Assembly: GCA_947474365.1 (NCBI GenBank)
Contig: CANJIU010000009.1
Location: 1-64,000, forward strand
DNA length: 64,000 bases
Source of the DNA: Opitutia bacterium
GTDB lineage: Bacteria > Verrucomicrobiota > Verrucomicrobiia > Opitutales > Opitutaceae
Reading direction: 5' to 3'
The position numbers and the translations under genes were made by a program. Positions 32,989-42,734 of this stretch are shown here, piece by piece. Each line of letters begins with the position of its first letter. Within the stretch, counting starts at the first letter, position 1. The notes under the pieces are model-generated. The model saw only the letters and a program-made list of their open reading frames with translations. It did no database searches and was not told the origin of the DNA.

Positions 32989-35955
32989 TCAGAAACGTCC
33001 GGCGACGCCAAACGTGATCGCCGTGCCGCTGTTGCGATCGAGCGCCATCTGATCCGGGATGCCACGGTACTGCACCTGATGGGCATTGGTCGCGTTCGAC
33101 ACATCGCAGGTCAGCGACAGGTTGGGCCGCAGTTCGTACGCCAGGCTGGGATTCACCATCGTGCGGCTCATGACGTAAAGGCTCCGGGCGGCGCTCACGG
33201 CGCTGTAGGTCGTGATGTAGTCGCCGGTGTAATTGATCCGCACGCGCGCACTCAGCCGTCGGTGGCGCCACGACACAATCAGGTTGCCCGTACGGGGGAT
33301 GAAGCCGGCGACCTCTCCGGTCCGCCGCACGGCGGTGCCGCCGAAATCACCGTGCGTATCTAGAATCGTGACATTGGCGACCAATCCCAGCCCCTTCAGC
33401 GGACCGGGCAAAAACGTGAATTGCTGCTGATAGGCAAATTCCCAGCCCTGCACATAGGCTGTACCGCCATTGGCACTGGAAAGCAGGGTGAATCCCTGGT
33501 ACTCGCCGCCGAAGCCGTTGTTCGCGTCACGCGCCACCGTACCGGACTGGATGCCGGTGATGATAAAGTCCTTGATCGTCTTGTGAAACCACCCCACCGA
33601 CAGATTACCGACCGGCTCGAAATAGTAGTCGAGCGTGGCATCCCAATTTGAAGCCGTCTGCGGCATCAGACCCGGATTGTTAATCGTGAGCGTCTGATTG
33701 TTTTCGTTCGCGGTCTCGTTGGGGACAAAATTCGTCATTCCCGGCCGCCCGAAACTCGTCGACCAGCTGAGCCGTGCCTTGAAGTTGGCACCGACGTTCT
33801 GCGCCAGATGCACGCTCGGAAATGACTTCGTATAGCTGCTTCCGGTCACCCGGCGGTTGGCTTCGTAATCGCGCTTGGCGGCCCCGACGGGATCCGCCGT
33901 CTGCTGCGCTACCGTGCTCGGCACGCGCGCCCGCACCCAGCCCCAGCCCGACGTCTCGGTCTTCTCCATCCTTACACCGGTGATATAGCTCGTGCCCGCG
34001 AGCATGCCGGATTGCCCGAGCCGCCCTTCGCTCATCAAATACCCGGCGGTGATTTTCTCCGTTACGCCATCGGTCCCGGTATATCTGGTCTGCTCGCGGA
34101 AGTAGTCGTCCTCGCGCCACAGCTCAGGTGACACAAGCTGGCGTTCGCGCACAAACATCGAGGGCTGCCACTGCGGAATCGGACGTCCCATTCGCGTGGC
34201 GTCCCAAAAAACAAGTGACGGATCCGTCGGGAGCGCGCTGGTGCCGAGGTAGCTCCAGCGCCGATTCCGAGCGAGTTCGTCGATCGAGTCGGCGCGCCAC
34301 TGGACGCCCGCTTTCACGAAAAGCGGCAGCGACGTCGGCAGCGGATAGCGGGCGTTGGCGCGCACGTCCTTGACGACCTCGTCGACATCGTTGTCGCGCG
34401 TCGTAAGGCCGTTGGCAATCGGCCGGTAGTTCGCGGGGTTCAACATGTCCGGTCCATCAGTCTGCGTGAACCGCGGATAGAGATCTGACTGCGTGCGATC
34501 CAGAATCCAACCGATGCCGCTAATCCGGGTCTGCAACGCCGCGCCCGACTTGCCGTTGCCCGTGTTGCGCTCCTGCCAGCTGTAGGCCGCCTTGTAATCC
34601 AGTTGCAGGCCGTTGAGATTGTGTTCTCCCCCGAAACCAACCTCCCCGGTCCGATCAAACACGCTGAACACGCGGGCATCGAGGTTGATTTGGGAGCCGG
34701 CTGCCGGCCTCACCTGGGTGATGCGGTCCGTGTAGCCGGGAAGAATACCCGCGGTGCCCGTCGTGCCGACCGCCTGCGTCGTGCTCGCCGTGGTCAAAAA
34801 ATTGCGTACGGTGGGTTCCTCCGAGTCCACGTAGCTGGCGTTGAAGCGAAACTTGCTCGAGGGCGAGACGCGGAAATCGACGATGGCCTTTCCGCTCGTT
34901 TGTTTGCGGTTGTTGTACTTTTCCGCGTTCTGGTAGGTCCACAGGTAGGCCGGGCGGTTGAGTGTGTTTTCAAAATCCCGCGAGGTGGCAAAGAGACCGT
35001 TCGCATTTTCGCTGTAAAAGCCCTGAACCGAAACGCCCAGGTTGCGTTCCCCGCCGCCCACGTCGAACACCTCCTGATAACCCACGTTGATCAGCGGATG
35101 CAGCCGGTGTTGCTCCATGAAGCGGACTTGTTCGGTGAAGGGCGCGGCATAGCGGGCGGCCGCCGTGTAGTTGATCCGGCGCTTCTCGCGCATGCTGAGC
35201 GGCGAGCGGCTTTTGAGATCGATGCTGCCACCGAGAGAGTCGGCACCCTTGTCGGGCGTCTGCCCCTTCGTCAACTCGAGCTGATCGAACATCGCCCCCG
35301 TATAGCGCTCGGGCGCGAAGGACCGATTCATCCCGCCGCCGGCAATCAAACCGCCGTCCACCGTCACGCGGTTGAGCGCGGCGGACATCCCGCGGACCAT
35401 AATGCCGCTGACCGGTCCGTCATCCGCCACGGTGACGGAAATCCCGGGCATCAACGCCGCGACCTCGCCCGCACTCATGTTCGGCAGATCCCCATAGGAG
35501 TCCATGGCCGTGACGTTCTTCACATTGCTGGCATTACGCTGAAGGGTGATGGTTGCGGCAGCTCCCTCGCGCTGGCCGCTCACGGTAAACGCCCCGAGCT
35601 GGTACACGCCGCTGGTAAGATCTAGGTTTCGGCGGGTGACTGCGCCTGGCTGAATCACGACCCGGTCTCGCAGCACATCGAGGCCGACGTAGGTGGCGAC
35701 GATCTCGTGTTCTCCCGCAGGCAGGTTGTGAAAAACAAAGTACCCGGTGTCGTCGCTGAGGACCGTGCGGCCGAGCTTCGGCAACTCAACCGTCGCTCCT
35801 CGTAGCAGGCTGCCCGTCGCGGCATTGCTAACCCATCCTGTGAGCGAGACGGCCGCGTTCGCCGACGCAGATCCATCCGCCGCGGTCACACTGATCGCAG
35901 TTCGGCCGGCCAGGAGAAGGGAGAGCAGAAAAAAGCAGAACTTCGAAAATTTCAT
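32989..35955 (-). CDS. TonB-dependent receptor with carboxypeptidase-like domain (3)
   Basis: A 988-residue outer-membrane receptor. Signal peptide (about 1-25), an N-terminal beta-sandwich (about 33-110: LTGWVSNAATGSLLRGATVEL, YFVFHNLPAGEHEIVATYVG), a possible TonB box (YQLGAFTVSGQ), a plug with VRGMSAALNRVTVDG and LGGSIDLKSRS, then a barrel ending in GVAGRF. The ATG at 35955 (MKFSKFCFFLL) is picked because it starts the signal peptide; 39 extra upstream codons are unlikely. Its sequence differs clearly from the 7708 and 39436 receptors, suggesting another ligand. It lies between a hydroxyacid dehydrogenase gene (113 bases upstream) and the DUF3748 gene. Confidence 0.92.
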   Translation of the reverse strand: MKFSKFCFFLLSLLLAGRTAISVTAADGSASANAAVSLTGWVSNAATGSLLRGATVELPKLGRTVLSDDTGYFVFHNLPAGEHEIVATYVGLDVLRDRVVIQPGAVTRRNLDLTSGVYQLGAFTVSGQREGAAATITLQRNASNVKNVTAMDSYGDLPNMSAGEVAALMPGISVTVADDGPVSGIMVRGMSAALNRVTVDGGLIAGGGMNRSFAPERYTGAMFDQLELTKGQTPDKGADSLGGSIDLKSRSPLSMREKRRINYTAAARYAAPFTEQVRFMEQHRLHPLINVGYQEVFDVGGGERNLGVSVQGFYSENANGLFATSRDFENTLNRPAYLWTYQNAEKYNNRKQTSGKAIVDFRVSPSSKFRFNASYVDSEEPTVRNFLTTASTTQAVGTTGTAGILPGYTDRITQVRPAAGSQINLDARVFSVFDRTGEVGFGGEHNLNGLQLDYKAAYSWQERNTGNGKSGAALQTRISGIGWILDRTQSDLYPRFTQTDGPDMLNPANYRPIANGLTTRDNDVDEVVKDVRANARYPLPTSLPLFVKAGVQWRADSIDELARNRRWSYLGTSALPTDPSLVFWDATRMGRPIPQWQPSMFVRERQLVSPELWREDDYFREQTRYTGTDGVTEKITAGYLMSEGRLGQSGMLAGTSYITGVRMEKTETSGWGWVRARVPSTVAQQTADPVGAAKRDYEANRRVTGSSYTKSFPSVHLAQNVGANFKARLSWSTSFGRPGMTNFVPNETANENNQTLTINNPGLMPQTASNWDATLDYYFEPVGNLSVGWFHKTIKDFIITGIQSGTVARDANNGFGGEYQGFTLLSSANGGTAYVQGWEFAYQQQFTFLPGPLKGLGLVANVTILDTHGDFGGTAVRRTGEVAGFIPRTGNLIVSWRHRRLSARVRINYTGDYITTYSAVSAARSLYVMSRTMVNPSLAYELRPNLSLTCDVSNATNAHQVQYRGIPDQMALDRNSGTAITFGVAGRF

Positions 35956-36068
35956 GGCGAGGGGTTGCGGGCTCAGGCGAAAACCAAGGGGATGACCAAA
36001 GTTACTAGCGCTCATTCCGGCCGCGCCACAACCGGAATCGTCAACGACGTTTCCGGATCCGCTCCGAC

Positions 36069-37019
36069 TCAATAACCGCGGTCCGCGGCGACGATATTCT
36101 GCAACGGCCGGCCCGCGGTGAAACGCGCGAAGTTCTCAAGGAACACATCAATCTTTCGCTCGATCTCCCCTGGAAAGCGTCCACCGGTGTGCTGCATCAA
36201 AATTACGCGCGGATGGCGCCACAGGGGGCTTTCAATTGGAAGCGGCTCGAGCGCGGTCACGTCGAGGATCGCGCCTGCCAGATGATCGACGTCGAGCAAC
36301 TCGACGAGGGCGGCTTCATCGAGGGCGCTGCCGCGTCCGACGTTGACAACGACCGCCCCTCGTTTGAGGCGGGCCAAACGTGCGCGGTGCAGGAAGCCAA
36401 TCGTGGCCGGGGTATGCGGAAGGGTATTGATCAGGAGATCTGCTTCCGACAGCGCGGTCTCCAGTTCAGCGACCGAGGACAACGTTCCCGGACGCGCCGT
36501 GCGGGAGAAAAAACGGCACGACGCGTCAAAGGCCGTAAGCAACCGCTCCAGACGGCGGCCAATCGAGCCGGTGCCGAGAACGAGTACGGAGTTGCCATCC
36601 AGCGAGCGGACGAGCGGCTCGATTTCGGTTTTCACCCAGCGGCTTTCCGCTTGTGCCGTCAGCAGCCGCGGCAGCTGCCGATAAAATGCCAGAATTCCCG
36701 CAAGGGCCGCCTCCGCCACGGCCCGGTCGTAAAAGCCGGCCAAATTGGTGAGCACGACGGGTGCGGACCGCGGGGCGTGGTTGAGTCCCAGATACGCATC
36801 GACTCCGGCTGAGTCCAATTGCACCCAACGGAGCCGGGGCGCCCCCGCCAGCCAGGCGGCGGGAACATTGCCAAAGACCACGTCGGCGGCAGCCACCGCC
36901 ATACGCTTATCAGATTCCGGCGACGACGCACAAAATGTGACTGCATGCCCCGCCAACGCGTCCTGCAGGCGTGTTTGCTGGCCTGATCTAAGGCCGCTGA
37001 CGGCGATACAAATATTCAT
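36069..37019 (-). CDS. D-2-hydroxyacid dehydrogenase
   Basis: A 316-residue NAD-dependent dehydrogenase of the D-isomer-specific 2-hydroxyacid family, reducing 2-keto acids (or glyoxylate/hydroxypyruvate) to D-hydroxy acids. Rossmann motif LGTGSIG sits near residue 148; the catalytic set is visible as Arg in NVGRGSALDE, Glu in ALEPLPIESPLW and His in LMQHTGG, where the usual HIxG/A motif is HTGG. LPHTPATIGFLH is the typical substrate-proximal strand. The start at 37019 (MNICIAVSG) is chosen; the upstream extension lacks support. It leads the minus-strand group and is divergent from the beta-helix gene across 154 bases, which likely hold both promoters. Confidence 0.88.
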   Translation of the reverse strand: MNICIAVSGLRSGQQTRLQDALAGHAVTFCASSPESDKRMAVAAADVVFGNVPAAWLAGAPRLRWVQLDSAGVDAYLGLNHAPRSAPVVLTNLAGFYDRAVAEAALAGILAFYRQLPRLLTAQAESRWVKTEIEPLVRSLDGNSVLVLGTGSIGRRLERLLTAFDASCRFFSRTARPGTLSSVAELETALSEADLLINTLPHTPATIGFLHRARLARLKRGAVVVNVGRGSALDEAALVELLDVDHLAGAILDVTALEPLPIESPLWRHPRVILMQHTGGRFPGEIERKIDVFLENFARFTAGRPLQNIVAADRGY

Positions 37020-37173
37020 GCACCGGGAAAAAGCGGCAATGGTGCGCCGGCACAAGTCGGGAAACGCTCGCCCAGTGAAAACCGCCCTCTGGCTGACAAA
37101 ACCTTACCTTGCCGGACATGGAATAAGGAGAAGAAGGCATTGTGCCGACGCCAGTTTCTGCAAATCGTCGCGC

Positions 37174-39327
37174 ATGGTCCGCCCCACCCTGTTGCTCTTC
37201 GCCACTCTGCTGGCGTCAACGCTCCTCGCGGCAGATTTCCATGTTGCGCCCTCCGGCCGCGACACCGATCCCGGGACGGCGCAACTCCCCTTCGCCACCT
37301 TTGGGCGCGCCCGCGACGCCGTCCGCGAACAAAAACGGCGCTCACCGAACCGTGACTATGAGGTGCAAATCCGCGGTGGAGTCTATCGTGCGACCGCGAC
37401 GATTGTCTTTTCGCTGGAAGACTCTGCGATGGACAGACACACGGTCACGTACGCCGCGTTTCCGGGCGAGACACCGGTATTCACTGGCTCCGTGCCCATT
37501 CCGGATACGAGTTGGAAACGGGACGGCGCCGGCTGGTCTGCGCCGCTCGCGGTGGACATGAAGCCATTCCTTACTCTGTCCGACCGCAACGGCCGGCTAC
37601 CGCGCGCCCGGGGTCCGGCATTTTCGCCGACGCGCGACTACAAGACCGTGGATGGGCTGGACCTATTCACGTTACCTTTTCCCGCCAGCGCCCTGAAAGA
37701 CTGGCCTGACCTCGCCGACGCCGAGATCGTCGTGCGGCCCAACTTCGCCTGGGTGCTGGACATCCTGCCGCTTGAATCTGTCGACGAAGCCACCGACCTC
37801 GCGCGCACCCGCATCCCTGCGAGCTATCCCATGATCAAGGTCCGCTGGGGCCTGCGGGACGTGAACACCAAGGGAACCGTCTGGGTGGAGAACGTCCATG
37901 CCGTCCTCGACGAGCCCGGCGAATGGACGCTCAATACCACGACGCGCACGGTTCATCTCATCCCGCGCGACAACCGGCCTCCGACTGGCGTTGAGGCGCC
38001 GCAACTCACCGAGATCATTCGCGTCGAAGGAGCGGTCGACTACGACGGCCCCACCGACCGTCCGGTGCGAGGGCTTGTGTTTCGCGGCCTCACCTTTACC
38101 GGTGGCGATCGCTGGCCATGGGAACGCGACCGACGCGGGTCGACGCTGCAGCACGACTGGGAGATGTTCGATCGCCCGACTGCGCTCGTGCGCCTCCGCG
38201 GCGCCGAACGCATCGCGTTTGAGCATTGCCACTGGATGAACAGCGGCGGCGCGGGACTTCGTCTCGATTTGCACGCGCAGGACAACCGAGTCGTCGATTC
38301 GACATTCGAGCATCTCGGCGGTGCCGGAATCGTGCTGGCGGGTTATGGACCGGGCACGAAGGACGTGAACCGGCGAAACGAAATCCTGCGCAACCACCTC
38401 CATCACATCGGCGAACTCCACTGGCACGCCGCCGCCATCGGCGTGTGGCAAAGCGGCGAAAACCGGATCGCGCACAACCTGATTCACGACACCAACTACA
38501 CCGGCATCACGGTGAGCGGCCGGATCAACTGGAATCGCGAGGGCAAGGGCGACGGCTGGGCGACGATCCGCTGGCGGGAGGTGGAAGCCGCCGGCGGGGC
38601 AGCCCTGCTGCCCGAGCCCGGCAAACCGCGTCCCACCTGGGAGCAGCGAGCGCCGTTTCTGCACGGTCGGAACAATCTGGTCGAACGCAACGAACTTCAC
38701 GACGTCATGCAGCGGCTCTGGGACGGCGACGCGATCTACGTCTCCGGCACGGGCGGCGGCAATCGCATCCGGGAAAACTTCATCCACGACTGTCTGTCGG
38801 AAAATATGGGCGAGGCCATCCGCTGCGACGACGACCAGCACGACACGATCATAGAGCGCAACGCCATCCTCCGCACCGGCGGGATGGGCACGGGAATTGC
38901 AATCAAGGGCCGCAACCATGTCCGGAATAATTTCATCGTGGATCCGACGGGATTCTTTCTCCCACGCGGACTCATTTCGCTCGAAGGGGTGCCGGTCGAC
39001 GGCGCCGAGATTACACGCAACATTCTGGTCGCGACTCAGCCGAAACTTAAGCCGTTTTACCTCAAGAACGTCCTCGGAGTGCCACCTGACCCAAAATTCG
39101 GCGAAACCCGGACCGACTGGAATCTCCATTGGCACCCGACGGATCCGGCATGGGCCGAGGCTCATTTCGCCGCTGCGCGGGCCGAAGGACAGGAAGAAAA
39201 GAGCCGATTCGCCGATCCCCGCTTCGTCGATCCGGATGCCGGCGACTTCCGATTCGCCGATGACTCGCCAGCCCTTGGTCTCGGCATCGAACCGCTCGAC
39301 TTGCGCCGGGTCGGATTACGAAAGTAA
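37174..39327 (+). CDS. Exported right-handed parallel beta-helix protein
   Basis: A 717-residue secreted protein. Signal peptide (1-19), then the DUF1565-like opening FHVAPSGRDTDPGTAQLPF typical of parallel beta-helix carbohydrate-active proteins, a beta-sandwich insertion (about 75-290) and helix coils rich in N/D/H ladders: NSGGAGLRL, NRVVDSTFEHLGGAGIVLAG, NRIAHNLIHDTNYTGITV, NRIRENFIHD, NHVRNNFIVD. The layout resembles GH141-type glycosidases and polysaccharide lyases, but catalytic residues cannot be assigned with confidence. It precedes a TonB receptor by 108 bases, so it probably cuts the polymer whose products that receptor imports. Confidence 0.8.
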   Translation: MVRPTLLLFATLLASTLLAADFHVAPSGRDTDPGTAQLPFATFGRARDAVREQKRRSPNRDYEVQIRGGVYRATATIVFSLEDSAMDRHTVTYAAFPGETPVFTGSVPIPDTSWKRDGAGWSAPLAVDMKPFLTLSDRNGRLPRARGPAFSPTRDYKTVDGLDLFTLPFPASALKDWPDLADAEIVVRPNFAWVLDILPLESVDEATDLARTRIPASYPMIKVRWGLRDVNTKGTVWVENVHAVLDEPGEWTLNTTTRTVHLIPRDNRPPTGVEAPQLTEIIRVEGAVDYDGPTDRPVRGLVFRGLTFTGGDRWPWERDRRGSTLQHDWEMFDRPTALVRLRGAERIAFEHCHWMNSGGAGLRLDLHAQDNRVVDSTFEHLGGAGIVLAGYGPGTKDVNRRNEILRNHLHHIGELHWHAAAIGVWQSGENRIAHNLIHDTNYTGITVSGRINWNREGKGDGWATIRWREVEAAGGAALLPEPGKPRPTWEQRAPFLHGRNNLVERNELHDVMQRLWDGDAIYVSGTGGGNRIRENFIHDCLSENMGEAIRCDDDQHDTIIERNAILRTGGMGTGIAIKGRNHVRNNFIVDPTGFFLPRGLISLEGVPVDGAEITRNILVATQPKLKPFYLKNVLGVPPDPKFGETRTDWNLHWHPTDPAWAEAHFAAARAEGQEEKSRFADPRFVDPDAGDFRFADDSPALGLGIEPLDLRRVGLRK

Positions 39328-39435
39328 ACATCCTGGCGCAGGACTGAAACGTGTTTTCCCCTCCGCTGAGTGCGGGCTTGTCTCTTCCGATCGATTGTCG
39401 TCCCCTGCCTCGTTGCAGGTTGGATTCCCACACCC

Positions 39436-42400
39436 ATGACCACTACATCCTTGCTTCGCGTCGTCTTCCTGCTGGCTCTCGCCACCGCCACCGCCGTCGC
39501 CCAGTCCGCCGGCACGATTGAGGGCCGTGTATTCAACACCGGCACGGGCGAATATCTGGAGAACGCCCGCCTCACTGTCGAGGGCACCCGCCTCGAGGCT
39601 CTCACCGACAACCTCGGCCACTTCCGGTTCACCGGGGTGCCGACCGGTTCCGCGACTGTCAAGGCGTTCTATACCGGACTCGCCGCCGAGACAGCGACCG
39701 TGACCGTCTCCGCCGGCCAGATCGCCACACACGACTTCAATCTCGCCGCCTCCAGCGTGGTGAAGCTCGGACGATTCGTGGTCGCAAACTCACGCGAGAT
39801 GGACGGAGCCGCAATCGCGATCAACGAGAAGCGTTTTGCCTCCGACATCCGGAACGTAATCGCCGCCGACGAATTCGGCCCGATGGCCGACGGCAATGTT
39901 GGCGAACTGCTGAAGAATGTACCGGGCGTCGCAATCGACTACGTCGGTGGCTCCGCGATGGGCATCTCGCTGAATGGCGTTCCCTCGGGCTACGTGCCGG
40001 TGACGATGAATGGGTTTCCGCTTGCGAGCACCACGGCGACGGCCCCGACCGCGCGCGACGTCGAATTGATCAACGTATCGACCAACAATCTTTCGCGCAT
40101 CGAGGTCCTCCACTCGCCGACCCCGGAAATGCCCGGCAGCGCGCTCGCCGGTTCCGTGAACATGGTCCCGCGCAGCGCCTTTGAGCGCACGAAGCCCCAG
40201 CTGTTGACCAATGTGTACACCCTCATGCGCGACGATGTTCGCACGCTGAAGAAGACCCCGGGACCGACGAATGAATCCACCTACAAAATCAATCCCGGCT
40301 TCGATTTCTCGTACGTTGCCCCCGTTAGCAAGGACTTTGGGTTCACCCTCTCCGGCGGCACCTCGCAGCAGTACTTCCCCTCGTATTTCATCCAACTCGA
40401 ATGGCGTGGAGTCGGTGCTCCCACCACGGTGCCGGCGAATGGTACAACTGGATTTCCCGCCACGACCCCGGATAAGCCTTACATGACCAGCGTGCTTCTC
40501 CGCGACCAACCACGAATGTCGCGGCGCTCCTCGGCGGGGTTCACGGCGGATTACCGGCTGAGCCGCACGGATCGCATCTCGGTCTCGTTCCAGATGACGA
40601 AGACCGACGCGCAATACAGCACGCGCGACTTCACCTTCGCGATCAACCGCGTGTTGCCAGGAAATTTTTCGACGACATTCACCCATGGTGACCGCGGTAC
40701 GGGCGCCGGCACGCTGACCAATACGTCTGCCTCCAACGACCGCGATCGCCGCAACTCGAACTTCACGCCTTCGCTCGTCTATCGCCACGACGGCCCAATC
40801 TGGAAGGCGGATGCGGGCGTGGGCACGTCGATGTCCGAAAGCAAAATCTACCAGATGGGCAAGGGCCAGTTCGGCGGGGTCGTGGCGTCGCGGCCCAACG
40901 TCGCGATCTCCTTCGACGACAATTTCTACCTGCGCCCCGGAACCATCACCGTGACCGATGGCACGACCGGCGCGCCCGTCGATCCTTACAACTTGGCGGG
41001 TTACACGGTCACGCAGGGCAGCGGAAACATGTACACCGCCAATTCCGTAATCGGTGCGGGACCTGGCGAGGGAATCGCCAACAAGACGACCGACGTCCAG
41101 CGCAGCGCCTACTTCAACCTGAAGCGCGATTTCCAATGGGGGGTGCCGTTTACGATCAAGGGCGGCGTGGATTTACGGGAGTCGATCCGCGATTATCGCG
41201 GCGGCGCATCCACCTACACCTACGTCGGTCCCGATGGACGTGCGAACTCGGGAGACGAAGCCGCCCTGCCCTTCCTCGACCCCGCGTACTCATCGCGTGA
41301 CGGCGTCTTCGGGTTCCCCAAGACCCAGCGGCTCTCCGGCTACAAGCTCTGGGATTATTATCGCACCACCCCGCAGGCCTTCACAACCAACGACAACAAC
41401 GTCTATCGCGCCGCCGTGCAGCTCTCCACTTGGGCACGGGAAGTCATTTCATCGTCCTATCTTCGCGGCGACACCGCGCTGTTCAACAACCGCCTAAAGC
41501 TGACCGGCGGCGTCCGCGTCGAACAGACCAACATCAAGGCCGACGGCCCCTTGTCCGACCCGACGCGCAACTATCAGCGCAATGCTAGCGGCGCTGTCAT
41601 CGACGGAAATCCCGCCCTCGCCGGCATCCAACCAGTCCTCATCGTTCCGACCGCCGATGCGCTCGGCGTCTCACGGCTCACGTTCCTCGACCGCGGCGCC
41701 CACACAAAGAAGGAATACCTGCGCTGGTTCCCTAGCCTCAACGCGAGTTACGGCTTGCGGGAAAACCTGGTCGCCCGCGCGGCCTACTACACGTCGATCG
41801 GCCGGCCGCTCTACGCGCAGTATTCTGGCAGCGGCGGTACGGGCGTCCAGTTGCCCGACGAAACCCAGGCCCCGAGTCCCAACAACCGGATTTCATTGAA
41901 CAACGTCGGAATCAAGCCGTGGACGGCCGAAACCTACAAGGTCTCCCTGGAGTATTACTTCGAGCGCGTCGGTCTGTTCTCCGTCGGGGCGTTTCACCGC
42001 AATTTCAAAAACTTCTTTGGGAGCACACAATTTCGCGCCACACCCGAGTTCCTCGCGCTCTACAATCTGGATGCGACGACCTACGGCGCGTTCGACGTCG
42101 CCACCCAGTTCAACCTTCCCGGCAAGGTCCGGATGGAAGGCTACGATGTTGGATACAAGCAAGCGCTCACCTTTCTACCCAACTGGGCCCGCGGGGTGCA
42201 GGTCTTTGCCAACGGCGCGGTGCAACGCGGCGCCGGCGACTTGGTGGACAATTTCTCCGGCTTTATTCCGAAAACCGCCGCTTGGGGCATCAGCCTGACC
42301 CGCCCGAGTTACAGCCTGAAAATGAACTGGAACTACAAGAGCAAGCACCGTCGCGGAGCAATCAGCGGCGTCGGCATCCCGCCCGGCACCTATCAATGGG

Positions 42401-42600
42401 GATCAAAGCGACTTTTCGCCGACATCATCGGCGAGTATAACCTAACCCGGCATTTCGCCCTATTCTGCAATCTCCGCAGCATCGGTGACACCACCGAAGA
42501 TTTTGTACGCGACGGCCCGGGCATCCCGGACATCGCGAAGTTCCGCCAGCGCGACCGCTACGGTGCGCTGTGGATCTTTGGCGTGAAGGGGACATTCTAA
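39436..42600 (+). CDS. TonB-dependent receptor with carboxypeptidase-like domain (4)
   Basis: A 1054-residue receptor closely related in plan to the 7708 product. Signal peptide (about 1-23), beta-sandwich (about 27-100: GTIEGRVFNTGTGEYLENAR), VVKLGRFVVANSREMD region before the plug, plug features VRNVI-type segment (IRNVIAADEFGPMADGN), LLKNVPGVAIDYVGG and AGSVNMVPRSAFER, and a barrel ending FGVKGTF. The start MTTTSLL at 39436 begins the signal peptide. It is preceded by the beta-helix protein and followed by a hairpin repeat rather than a SusD gene. The ligand is presumably an oligosaccharide made by that neighbour. Confidence 0.93.
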   Translation: MTTTSLLRVVFLLALATATAVAQSAGTIEGRVFNTGTGEYLENARLTVEGTRLEALTDNLGHFRFTGVPTGSATVKAFYTGLAAETATVTVSAGQIATHDFNLAASSVVKLGRFVVANSREMDGAAIAINEKRFASDIRNVIAADEFGPMADGNVGELLKNVPGVAIDYVGGSAMGISLNGVPSGYVPVTMNGFPLASTTATAPTARDVELINVSTNNLSRIEVLHSPTPEMPGSALAGSVNMVPRSAFERTKPQLLTNVYTLMRDDVRTLKKTPGPTNESTYKINPGFDFSYVAPVSKDFGFTLSGGTSQQYFPSYFIQLEWRGVGAPTTVPANGTTGFPATTPDKPYMTSVLLRDQPRMSRRSSAGFTADYRLSRTDRISVSFQMTKTDAQYSTRDFTFAINRVLPGNFSTTFTHGDRGTGAGTLTNTSASNDRDRRNSNFTPSLVYRHDGPIWKADAGVGTSMSESKIYQMGKGQFGGVVASRPNVAISFDDNFYLRPGTITVTDGTTGAPVDPYNLAGYTVTQGSGNMYTANSVIGAGPGEGIANKTTDVQRSAYFNLKRDFQWGVPFTIKGGVDLRESIRDYRGGASTYTYVGPDGRANSGDEAALPFLDPAYSSRDGVFGFPKTQRLSGYKLWDYYRTTPQAFTTNDNNVYRAAVQLSTWAREVISSSYLRGDTALFNNRLKLTGGVRVEQTNIKADGPLSDPTRNYQRNASGAVIDGNPALAGIQPVLIVPTADALGVSRLTFLDRGAHTKKEYLRWFPSLNASYGLRENLVARAAYYTSIGRPLYAQYSGSGGTGVQLPDETQAPSPNNRISLNNVGIKPWTAETYKVSLEYYFERVGLFSVGAFHRNFKNFFGSTQFRATPEFLALYNLDATTYGAFDVATQFNLPGKVRMEGYDVGYKQALTFLPNWARGVQVFANGAVQRGAGDLVDNFSGFIPKTAAWGISLTRPSYSLKMNWNYKSKHRRGAISGVGIPPGTYQWGSKRLFADIIGEYNLTRHFALFCNLRSIGDTTEDFVRDGPGIPDIAKFRQRDRYGALWIFGVKGTF

Positions 42601-42656
42601 GCGCGGTCACTCCGTAATGCCGATGCACTCACAGGTAAATTGCTCGACTGGGGTAA

Positions 42657-42711
42657 CGACGCCCTCGTGGCGGTGTCCGCTCAAAACGCGACGAGGGCGT
42701 CGCGTCCCCAG
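42657..42711. repeat. REP-like hairpin repeat, copy B, paired with an inverted copy
   Basis: Bases 42686-42711 equal 1211-1236 exactly. In addition CGACGCCCTCGT (42657-42668) is the perfect inverse of ACGAGGGCGTCG (42691-42702), so two opposed copies can form one longer hairpin 57 bases after the TonB receptor stop. This is the classic arrangement of paired REP elements or a bidirectional terminator. Confidence 0.7.
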
Positions 42712-42734
42712 CTAAACCCTGGAATTGGTCGTCC

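Noticed and set aside
36745-37173. Longer start for the beta-helix protein
   Set aside because: The extension runs opposite the hydroxyacid dehydrogenase gene and would place the signal peptide 143 residues inside.
42601-42734. Start of a SusD-like gene after the TonB receptor
   Set aside because: No open frame; the gap holds only the paired hairpin repeat.
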